A DNA stretch of 64,000 nt from Calditrichales bacterium MX18-03 (GTDB lineage Bacteria; Bacillota; Clostridia; Lutisporales; Lutisporaceae), in contig JAJGRE010000001.1 of the NCBI GenBank assembly GCA_021083345.1, positions 992,001-1,056,000 on the forward strand. Direction: 5' to 3'. Below, one piece after another: positions 24,730 to 31,807 of this stretch. Position numbers and translations under genes: made by a program. Position 1 is the first letter of the stretch. Each line of letters opens with the position of its first letter. Under the pieces are notes generated by a model, which saw only the letters and a program-made list of their open reading frames with translations, was not told where the DNA came from and did not search any database.

Positions 24730-25542
24730 TCAACCGAATATTTTCTCTAGAGCTGCCGATTCGACTTTTTTTATCATTAAAAAACCCGCAATGCAATAAA
24801 CGGCACTCAGTGCAGCAATCCTGACATAGCTTCCTATCTGGGCAGCTGCTGTCATTCCGCCCAGTGTGCTGTTTCTAATGATATCCAGGGAAATCGTGAC
24901 CGGTATCCCTTGAGAAAGCCACTGCACTGGTCCCGGCAAATACTGCACTGGAAAGGTTACGCCGCAGATCAGAAACAGTATCGCAAATAGGGTGTTTTGT
25001 GAAATGTATGTATCCCGGGTGTAAAGCATCAGTGCCGCTAACAGGAGCGACAATGAAAAATACGAAACCAGGGCAAGCGCCAGCCCTATAAGTGCAGCCA
25101 GCCCGTTAAAGCCGCTGAACCTTACCCCGAAGGGCAGGCACACCAGCAGCATGACCGCCACTTCCCCAGAAGTGGTGACCGTCTGCTGCAGCATATTTCC
25201 CAGAAAGTACTGCACTCTCCTGAAGGGCGCCAGCATCAGGCTCTCCAGTGTCCCTTCCCTCAGCTCGGTAATCAGGCTGCGGCTAACATTCAGAAGCGTC
25301 CTGACCATGAAAAGATACATACAGTTTCCGATAATGACATAGCTGATGTAGTCTCCTGTTCCGGCATAACCGGCAAAAGAGTCCTTCATCTGACCGTTGA
25401 ACAGCAAGTGATACATGAAGAATGCCGAAACGGCCGTATAAATGGCGGACAGCACATTTCCAATAAAAAAATCCTTTGGGTAAGCCCTCAGCTGGATGAT
25501 GAAATTCCTTCTGAAGGTGGCATAGAGTGTTCTACAATGCAA
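24730..25542 (-). CDS. ABC-2 type transporter permease
   Basis: 270 residues with about six membrane segments and the conserved TELREGTLESLMLAPFRRVQ stretch. The TTG at 25542 follows AAGGAGGGG by 4-5 bases; an ATG at 25563 lies upstream of that ribosome site and is therefore unlikely. It is the first gene of the permease-ATPase-permease-ArsR operon, behind a consensus promoter. Confidence 0.85.
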   Translation of the reverse strand: MHCRTLYATFRRNFIIQLRAYPKDFFIGNVLSAIYTAVSAFFMYHLLFNGQMKDSFAGYAGTGDYISYVIIGNCMYLFMVRTLLNVSRSLITELREGTLESLMLAPFRRVQYFLGNMLQQTVTTSGEVAVMLLVCLPFGVRFSGFNGLAALIGLALALVSYFSLSLLLAALMLYTRDTYISQNTLFAILFLICGVTFPVQYLPGPVQWLSQGIPVTISLDIIRNSTLGGMTAAAQIGSYVRIAALSAVYCIAGFLMIKKVESAALEKIFG

Positions 25543-25564
25543 GCTACCCCTCCTTATGCTCATT

Positions 25565-25595
25565 TTGATTAGCTGATTGTTTAATCAAATCAATC
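25565..25595. promoter_or_regulatory. Candidate ArsR operator in the operon leader
   Basis: Nested inverted repeats: TTGATT (25565-25570)/AATCAA (25583-25588) and GATTG (25575-25579)/CAATC (25591-25595). They lie between the promoter and the first gene, where the operon-encoded ArsR protein could block transcription. Confidence 0.5.
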
Positions 25596-25614
25596 GTCTC
25601 CTTAAGGCAGGTGT

Positions 25615-25643
25615 ATTATAGTGAGCGGCGGGCGTTCTGTCAA
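25615..25643 (-). promoter_or_regulatory. Perfect consensus sigma-A promoter of the ABC/ArsR operon
   Basis: TTGACA, 17-base spacer, TATAAT, read on the minus strand. A promoter this strong implies tight repression. Confidence 0.85.
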
Positions 25644-25681
25644 TATGTTTCTGCAGTTTTTTTGTGTTCCCCAAGCAATAT

Positions 25682-25711
25682 AAAAGCCGGCAGTCCGATT
25701 TGACTGCCGGC
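25682..25711 (-). terminator. Terminator of the secreted M3 peptidase gene
   Basis: GCCGGCAGTC (25686-25695) pairs with GACTGCCGGC (25702-25711); on the minus strand it is followed by TTTTA. Confidence 0.8.
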
Positions 25712-25726
25712 CGATAAATGAATAAG

Positions 25727-27625
25727 TTATTGGATTTTCCCTTCTTCCTTCAGGATCTTCTCCATCTGGTCCACCAGGCTGTTGAATACTGCCAGCACAT
25801 CGTCCACCGGCATTGTGGTTGTCATATCCACCCCGGCTTTTCTGAGTATCTCGACCGGGTAGTCGGAGCCGCCTGCTTTCAGGAAGTCCATGTATTTATC
25901 AAATGCGCCCGCTTCTCCCTTTGACAGGCCCTGGCTGAGCGGATAGGCAGCCGCTATGGCGGTTGCATAGTTGAAGACATAGAAATTCATGTAGAAATGC
26001 GGGATTCTGGCCCACCACAGCTTGACCAGCGGGTCAACCTCGAAATCGGCACCATAGTATTTTTGCATCAGGTTGCCCCACATCTCATTCATGGTTTCGG
26101 CGGAAAGCGCCTCACCCTTTTCCACTCTCTCATGAATGGCTTTTTCGAATTCCGCATACATGACCTGCGTATACAGGCTGCCTCTTATATTTTCCAAGAG
26201 GCTGTTGATCAGATAGAGCTTTTCCTGATTGTTTTTGGCGCGGTCCAGAAGGTATTGCGTCATGATCAGCTCGTTGGTTGTCGACGCTACTTCAGCGGTG
26301 AAGGTGGAGTAATTGGCATTTCTGTATGCCTGGTTCGCATTGGCATAGAAAGAGTGCATGGTATGTCCCAACTCATGCGCTGTCGTCAGCATATCGTCGG
26401 AAGTACCGGAGTAATTCAGCATAATAAAGGGATGGGAGCCGTAGATGCCGTAGCTGTATGCGCCGGTTTCCTTGCTTTCCGTTTCGTATACGTCAATCCA
26501 GCTGCTGTCAAAGGCAGTCTGAATGCCCTTCAGATATTCCGGTCCAAGGGGTTTCAAACCGTCCAGGATCATTTTTTTCGCATCCTCATAGGGGATTTGC
26601 ATTTCATAGTCATCCACCAGCGTACAATACATATCATAATAATGAACCTTGTCGATGTTCAGTACTTTCTTCCTCAGCCCTACATACTTGTGCAGGTAGC
26701 CGATATTGTTGTTGACGGATTTCAGAAGGTTGTCGTATACGCTGGTGGGGACATTGAAGGTGCTGTGCAGCGCAGACGCCAATGCAGAGTCATATTTTCT
26801 CGCTTTGGCATAGAAAATGTTTTTCTTCACTTCGGCATTCAGAGCAGAGGCAACGGAATTCTTGACCTTGTCGAAGGTCCCGAAATGCTTTTCAAAGGCT
26901 TCCTTTCTCAAATCCCTGTTCTTGTTGTCAAGATAGGCTGAGAACCTGCCCCGGGTCAGCTTGATTTCCTTTCCTTCTTCATCCTTGATGACCGGTATCT
27001 CGATATCGGCAGTGGAGATCTTGGTGTAGATGTCATTGGGCGAAGACGCCATATCCCCTGTCATGGCCAGAAGTTCCTCCTCGCTCTTCGTCAGGACATG
27101 TGCCTTCTTATCCAGCAAGGTGGTGAAATAGTACTTGTATACCTTGAATGCGGGATTGTTCAGATAGTATTGCTTCAACGTCGCCTCAGGCTTTGCAAGC
27201 AGCTCCGGCTCAATGAACGAAACCGCTGCCGTCATATCCGCATACAGGGTATCCGCCTTTGAAAGCGCTTCGGAAGCAGCGCTGTCGGCAGTATTCTCGC
27301 TTTGCTTCATATAGGCATAGGCATAGACTTTTTCCAGCACCATCCCGATTTCATCCGCCAGCTTCAGACACGCCAGCACTGCTTTCGTACTGGTCAGCTT
27401 CCCTTTATATTTCTGGATATTTGGGCTCAGCTCCTTCTGAAGCTTTGCAACATCCTTTTCCCATGCGGCCTGGTCCTTGTAAAGGTCCTCCAGCCGCCAT
27501 TTGTATTTCCCCTCAATATCCTGCCGCTGTGGTATGCCTGTTTCTTCCGCGTATACCAGGCAGACAGAAAAAAGCATCACCAGAGCTAATACCACTGCTA
27601 CCGTTCTTAGAAAACGCTTCTTCAT
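25727..27625 (-). CDS. Secreted oligoendopeptidase F-type M3 metallopeptidase
   Basis: 632 residues with a Sec signal peptide (MKKRFLRTVAVVLALVMLFS, ending CLVYA-EE) and the PepF opening KYKWRLEDLYKDQAAWEKD. The zinc site is TAHELGHTMHS (His417, Glu418, His421), with the third ligand Glu expected in FTAEVASTTNEL. PepF enzymes are usually cytoplasmic, so an exported copy points to digestion of peptides outside the membrane. The ATG lies 11 bases after GGGAGG. It is monocistronic, with a terminator after the stop. The other M3 gene starts at 194. Confidence 0.9.
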   Translation of the reverse strand: MKKRFLRTVAVVLALVMLFSVCLVYAEETGIPQRQDIEGKYKWRLEDLYKDQAAWEKDVAKLQKELSPNIQKYKGKLTSTKAVLACLKLADEIGMVLEKVYAYAYMKQSENTADSAASEALSKADTLYADMTAAVSFIEPELLAKPEATLKQYYLNNPAFKVYKYYFTTLLDKKAHVLTKSEEELLAMTGDMASSPNDIYTKISTADIEIPVIKDEEGKEIKLTRGRFSAYLDNKNRDLRKEAFEKHFGTFDKVKNSVASALNAEVKKNIFYAKARKYDSALASALHSTFNVPTSVYDNLLKSVNNNIGYLHKYVGLRKKVLNIDKVHYYDMYCTLVDDYEMQIPYEDAKKMILDGLKPLGPEYLKGIQTAFDSSWIDVYETESKETGAYSYGIYGSHPFIMLNYSGTSDDMLTTAHELGHTMHSFYANANQAYRNANYSTFTAEVASTTNELIMTQYLLDRAKNNQEKLYLINSLLENIRGSLYTQVMYAEFEKAIHERVEKGEALSAETMNEMWGNLMQKYYGADFEVDPLVKLWWARIPHFYMNFYVFNYATAIAAAYPLSQGLSKGEAGAFDKYMDFLKAGGSDYPVEILRKAGVDMTTTMPVDDVLAVFNSLVDQMEKILKEEGKIQ

Positions 27626-27829
27626 TCTTAACCCTACCTCCCGTAAAATATTGGCCGGCCTTACTACCCTCCTCCCCTTTGATTATTCAACAGTTATAAA
27701 ATTATATATGTTTGAAAGTTATAGAAGTATTCTACATAGGCTTTTCAATTCCTTCCTCAATTTCCATTATCATCTAAATATTTCAGAAAACCTGTATAAT
27801 AAGGGGTTGATATTGCCATGCTAAAAATA

Positions 27830-27843
27830 CGAACATATGTTTG
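27830..27843. promoter_or_regulatory. SOS box (LexA/DinR site)
   Basis: CGAACATATGTTTG differs from the Gram-positive LexA consensus CGAAC-N4-GTTCG at one base. It overlaps the -35 box of the promoter for the radical SAM/DUF4130 genes, the usual position for LexA repression. Confidence 0.75.
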
Positions 27844-27868
27844 CATATCACGGGAAATATGGTATAAT
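27841..27868 (+). promoter_or_regulatory. Promoter of the radical SAM / DUF4130 operon
   Basis: TTGCAT (27841-27846), 16-base spacer, TATAAT (27863-27868), about 20 bases before the ATG. Confidence 0.65.
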
Positions 27869-27888
27869 TTTCATATGGAGATGATAAA

Positions 27889-29070
27889 ATGGACACCAGG
27901 AAACTAACGATCCTAGGAGAGGCTGCCAAATACGACATATGCTCTTCCACCGCCTCAACCAAGCAATTTGGCAAAGCCTCAATCGGCAATACCCTCCCCT
28001 CCGGCATCTGTCATTCCTTCACTCCGGACGGCAGGTGCGTATCCATGCTGAAGGTGCTGATGAGCAACGAGTGTGAAAAGGATTGCAACTACTGCCCCAA
28101 CAGGGTCCAGCGGGATGTACTCCGCACCACCTTTGCGCCGGAGGAACTGGCAAGGCTGTTTATGGATATGTATGAGCGCAATTACATAGAGGGGCTCTTT
28201 CTGAGTTCAGGCGTGCGTCATAATGCCGCTTCCACCATCGAAAACATGCTGAAAACACTGGAGATCATCCGCTTCCGCTACCGTTTCGGAGGCTACATCC
28301 ACCTGAAGATCCTGCCCGGTACTGAAGAGCAGTTCATTGAGCGTGCTGCTGAGCTATCCAACAGGATCTCCATCAATCTGGAGGCGCCCAACCGAGACCG
28401 GCTTTCCATCCTGAGCCGGACCAAGGATTTTGACAAAGAGCTGGTACAACCCCTCCGCAGCATATCGAAAATACTGAAGCGGCATCCCGGCACCACGCAC
28501 TCCACCCAGTTTATCGTAGGGGCTGCCCAAGAAAGCGACAAGGAGATCCTGACTGCGGTCAACAGGCTTTACAGCGGCTTTGACCTGAAGCGGGCTTACT
28601 TCAGCGCTTTCTATCCGGTAGCCGGTACGCCGCTGCAGCATATGCCCCCCGCCTCCCAGCTCAGGGAGCACCGGCTCTATCAGTCTGATTTTCTCATGCG
28701 CTTTTATCAGTTCCGCTTCCAGGACTTTATATTCGACGAGAGCAGCAATCTGGATCTGAGCCTGGATCCCAAGCTGATGTATGCGATTAAGAATCCCCAG
28801 CTCTTTCCGGTGGAGATCAATCGGGCGACTCTGGATCAGCTGCTTCGTGTTCCGGGCATCGGCCCCAAATCCGCCCGCAAAATTCTGCAGGTCAGGCGGC
28901 AGTACAAGCTGCGGAGTCCTATGGAGCTTAAGAATATGGGCATCAGCCTGAAAAGAGCTCAGAAATTCATAACCTTTGACGGCAAATGTTTTGACAGCAG
29001 CCGCTGGCTGCTTGATCCCAACCGATATCAATACGAGCAGCTCAGCTTTTTTAAGGAGGTCAGCCTATGA
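27889..29070 (+). CDS. Putative DNA modification/repair radical SAM protein (TIGR03916 type)
   Basis: 393 residues. The cluster motif is CEKDCNYCPNR (CxxxCxxC) near residues 61-71, followed by a radical SAM barrel. Near the C-terminus LLRVPGIGPKSARKILQVRR is a helix-hairpin-helix, the non-specific DNA-binding motif of repair enzymes. This architecture, next to a DUF4130 protein, matches the family annotated as putative DNA modification/repair radical SAM protein. The reaction is not known to me. An SOS box over the promoter supports a damage-response role. GGAG 8 bases before the ATG; the stop overlaps the next start by 4 bases (ATGA). Confidence 0.9.
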   Translation: MDTRKLTILGEAAKYDICSSTASTKQFGKASIGNTLPSGICHSFTPDGRCVSMLKVLMSNECEKDCNYCPNRVQRDVLRTTFAPEELARLFMDMYERNYIEGLFLSSGVRHNAASTIENMLKTLEIIRFRYRFGGYIHLKILPGTEEQFIERAAELSNRISINLEAPNRDRLSILSRTKDFDKELVQPLRSISKILKRHPGTTHSTQFIVGAAQESDKEILTAVNRLYSGFDLKRAYFSAFYPVAGTPLQHMPPASQLREHRLYQSDFLMRFYQFRFQDFIFDESSNLDLSLDPKLMYAIKNPQLFPVEINRATLDQLLRVPGIGPKSARKILQVRRQYKLRSPMELKNMGISLKRAQKFITFDGKCFDSSRWLLDPNRYQYEQLSFFKEVSL

Positions 29071-29825
29071 TCCGTTTTTCTTCAAATTGCGATTCCTTGC
29101 TGAAGGCCTATCTATTGTCCAAACTGACAGGAGACCAGATCCTGACAGAAGGAGGAGACTCCCTTTTATTCTTCAGGGAGGACGCTGTCATTGATACAGA
29201 GAACTATATATTGGAGGACTTGATCACGCAGTACCAGGACTATTTCCTTAGAAATATACGCTGGCTTTCCTCTTTCAAAGGCAACGAGCTTAAGTACAGG
29301 ATCAGCACAGCGCTGCGGCACACGTCGCAGCACAAGCATACCGTCGTTTTCAAGGCACTGGAGGATGCTTTTTCCAAGGGAATCCACTATTGCCTGGAAG
29401 GTGCTTCGGAGCATGGGAAGCAGCTGCGCCACCTGTGCAGCGAGGTCCAGCATGAGGTCTACCGCATGATGGGCTTCATCCGCTTCAGACCGGCAGGCGA
29501 AAAGTGCCTGGTAGCCTCCCCGAAGCTGTATTATGATACCATCGATCTAATACTAAGGGAGTTTCAGAACCGTTACCCCTATCACCGCATTGTGCTTGTT
29601 ACGGAGGCTGGTGCCAGGGCAATCGAAGACAAGCGGCTTTTTTCTGTGGATCCGGTTTTCTATGAAAAATTCCTTGCTGATGATTCCTTTGACCAGGTTT
29701 GGGAAGAATATTACCAGTCGCAATATATACCAGCCCGGAAGAACCTCCGTCTGACCGCGTCAAAAATACCGAAAAAATACTGGGATTGGATGCAGGAAGG
29801 AAAAATCCTTCGCAATGAAGAATAA
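29067..29825 (+). CDS. DUF4130 / TIGR03915-type DNA metabolism protein
   Basis: 252 residues, translationally coupled to the radical SAM gene. HEVYRMMGFIRFRPAG in the middle and WEEYYQSQYIPARKNLRLTA near the end are the conserved blocks of the DUF4130 family, which in other bacteria is also fused to a uracil-DNA-glycosylase-like domain. No membrane segment or signal. With its partner it probably acts on damaged or modified bases; the chemistry is inference. A pair of hairpins follows the stop. Confidence 0.87.
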   Translation: MIRFSSNCDSLLKAYLLSKLTGDQILTEGGDSLLFFREDAVIDTENYILEDLITQYQDYFLRNIRWLSSFKGNELKYRISTALRHTSQHKHTVVFKALEDAFSKGIHYCLEGASEHGKQLRHLCSEVQHEVYRMMGFIRFRPAGEKCLVASPKLYYDTIDLILREFQNRYPYHRIVLVTEAGARAIEDKRLFSVDPVFYEKFLADDSFDQVWEEYYQSQYIPARKNLRLTASKIPKKYWDWMQEGKILRNEE

Positions 29826-29878
29826 ATCATAAGGTCTATGACCTGATGATTTATTCTTGGAGTTTTCTTGAAAACTCC
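29818..29878 (+). other. Two adjacent hairpins between the DUF4130 and iadA genes
   Basis: First stem: AAGAATAAATCAT pairs with ATGATTTATTCTT (29818-29858), with inner AGGTC/GACCT. Second: GGAGTTTTC (29859-29867) and GAAAACTCC (29870-29878) with a 2-base loop. Neither has a clean T-run, so they may be a weak terminator or mRNA-end structure, or leader structure for iadA. Confidence 0.55.
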
Positions 29879-29924
29879 ACAACACGGTATATCCGAGAAT
29901 TTATTGCATGTTATGAGGTGTTTT

Positions 29925-31100
29925 ATGCTGAAGCTGATCAAAAACGGTGAAATCTATGATCCAAGATACATAGGCAAGGGCGATGTCCTCCTTTGCGGGG
30001 ACAAGGTAGCCCTTATTGAACAGCACATTGAGCCTTTCAGCAGCCCCCTGGCGCTGGAAGTGATTGATGCCGCGGGAATGAAAGTTGTACCGGGCTTCAT
30101 CGACCAGCATGTCCATTTTACGGGGGGCGGCGGAGAAGGCGGCCCGGTCACAAGAACCCCGGAAATCATGCTGAGCGACCTGACCTCAGCAGGTGTCACC
30201 ACGGCTTTGGGCCTGCTGGGAACCGACGGCATTACCAGAAGCCCTGAAGCCTTGCTGTCCAAAGCCCGTGCTTTGGAGGAGGAAGGTATCACCACTTATA
30301 TCTATACCGGCAGCTATAATTATCCCTTCCGCACCATCAGCGGCAGCACCCGCTCCGATATTGTCCTGATTGACAAGATCATCGGCAGCGGCGAGGTTGC
30401 CCTCTCCGACCACCGCTCCTCCCAGCCGACTCTGGAGGACTTGAAGAAGCTGGCTGCTGAAACAAGAGTCGGCGGCATCCTTTCCGGCAAGTGCGGCATC
30501 GTGCATCTGCACATGGGCGACGGTCCGGCAGGCCTTACCCCTTTGCTTGACCTGATCAGGACCACCGAGATCCCTGCCAAGCAGTTTATGCCTACCCATA
30601 TCAATCGCAATGTCCGGCTGGTGGAGCAAAGCCTCGAGCTGCTCAAGCTGGGTGGTTATGTGGATCTGACCTCCGATATCAGCAAATCCGAGAAAACGCC
30701 CCATGCCATGAACATCGCCGATACATTGAAATTCTATGTGGAAAGCAACGCTCCATTGGATCATGTCTGTGCCAGTTCGGACGGCAACGGAAGCCTACCG
30801 GTTTTTGACGCGCATGATGAGCTGCTGAGCATTGGTGTAGGCTCCCCAAGCTCCTTATTCAGAGATATCCGGGAAGGCGTTATCCATGACATCGTCAGCC
30901 TTGAGCAGGCGTTGGGCCTGCTTACCGCCAACCCGGCTAAAGCGCTTAAGCTGTATCCCAGAAAGGGGACACTGCGCAACGGCTCCGATGCCGACCTTGT
31001 CCTCTTGGATAAAACCCTTGCCATCCATACCGTCATAGCAAAGGGCAATATTCTGGTCAAGGACAGGACTCCTATCAGGAAAGGCTTTTTTGAAAAATAG
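29925..31100 (+). CDS. iadA: Beta-aspartyl (isoaspartyl) dipeptidase
   Basis: 391 residues, the same length as E. coli IadA, an M38 amidohydrolase. VPGFIDQHVHFTGGGGEGGP carries the metal-binding HxH and the substrate loop; FMPTHINRN and SSDGNGS hold further ligands. It cleaves isoaspartyl dipeptides left from damaged proteins or cyanophycin. The ATG at 29925 is 5 bases after GAGGTG; an upstream in-frame ATG at 29868 lies inside the hairpin region and lacks a ribosome site. Confidence 0.92.
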   Translation: MLKLIKNGEIYDPRYIGKGDVLLCGDKVALIEQHIEPFSSPLALEVIDAAGMKVVPGFIDQHVHFTGGGGEGGPVTRTPEIMLSDLTSAGVTTALGLLGTDGITRSPEALLSKARALEEEGITTYIYTGSYNYPFRTISGSTRSDIVLIDKIIGSGEVALSDHRSSQPTLEDLKKLAAETRVGGILSGKCGIVHLHMGDGPAGLTPLLDLIRTTEIPAKQFMPTHINRNVRLVEQSLELLKLGGYVDLTSDISKSEKTPHAMNIADTLKFYVESNAPLDHVCASSDGNGSLPVFDAHDELLSIGVGSPSSLFRDIREGVIHDIVSLEQALGLLTANPAKALKLYPRKGTLRNGSDADLVLLDKTLAIHTVIAKGNILVKDRTPIRKGFFEK

Positions 31101-31171
31101 TGAAGCAAGCAACGTCTCCGTGCCTCTTGCATATATATAAATGATCTGCGATTTTATAGGAGGTGCTGATT

Positions 31172-31759
31172 TTGCCAGTTCAAATCAAAGCTTACGAATA
31201 TCCCTATGAGAACATCACGGCTGTCTCAGAAAAGCAGTTTGATGTGCATCAGGAGCTGTACAAAGGCTATGTCAATAAGGTCAATGAGGTTTGGAGCAAA
31301 CTGGACGGCGATGCAAAACGGGAAGAAGCGAATGCAACTTATAGCTATTACAGAGGTTTGAAGCTGGGTGAGACCTATGCTTTGGATGGTGTCATACTGC
31401 ATGAGCTGTACTTCTCCAATCTGGGAGGCAGAAATAATACCCCTCACGGAAAGGCATTGGAAATGATCGAAGAACGCTTCGGCAGCTATGAGGCCTGGGC
31501 AAAGGATTTCATTGCTTGCGGAAAAGCAGCACGGGGCTGGGCCATATTGGCCTATGACCAGCGCAGCTGTGCTTTGCACAATTTTATGTCCGATGCCCAT
31601 GATGTGGGTGCCATATGGACAGCATACCCCATCCTGATCATGGATGTGTATGAGCATGCATACTTTATTGATTATGCCAACAAAAAAGCAGACTACATTG
31701 ACCGTTTCATGCAGGACATTAACTGGGACATCATTGATCAACGGGTAAACCAGTTATAG
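31172..31759 (+). CDS. sodA: Fe/Mn-family superoxide dismutase
   Basis: 195 residues from a TTG start 6 bases after TAGGAGGTG. Metal ligands fit the family: His26 (FDVHQELYKGYVNK), a His in LHELYFSNLGG, and the MDVYEHAYFIDYANKKADYI block with Asp and His. It dismutates superoxide in the cytoplasm. The sequence is divergent: the usual HH pair and NHxxFW block are changed to VHQELYKGY and LHELYF, and GWAILAYD replaces GWxWL. Metal choice cannot be told. Confidence 0.85.
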   Translation: MPVQIKAYEYPYENITAVSEKQFDVHQELYKGYVNKVNEVWSKLDGDAKREEANATYSYYRGLKLGETYALDGVILHELYFSNLGGRNNTPHGKALEMIEERFGSYEAWAKDFIACGKAARGWAILAYDQRSCALHNFMSDAHDVGAIWTAYPILIMDVYEHAYFIDYANKKADYIDRFMQDINWDIIDQRVNQL

Positions 31760-31761
31760 CT

Positions 31762-31807
31762 AAGAAATAATAACCGGGCTCGCAAACGAGCCCGGTTATT
31801 ATTTCTT
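31762..31807. terminator. Long bidirectional terminator
   Basis: A perfect 21-bp stem (31762-31782 with 31787-31807) with a CAAA loop, GC core CCGGGCTCG and A/T-rich flanks, between the convergent sod and ltaS genes. It contains the last codons of ltaS. Confidence 0.92.

Noticed and set aside
25997-26941. Plus-strand frame of 314 codons inside the secreted M3 peptidase gene
   Set aside because: The opposite strand encodes HEXXH and a signal peptide; the plus frame lacks any motif.
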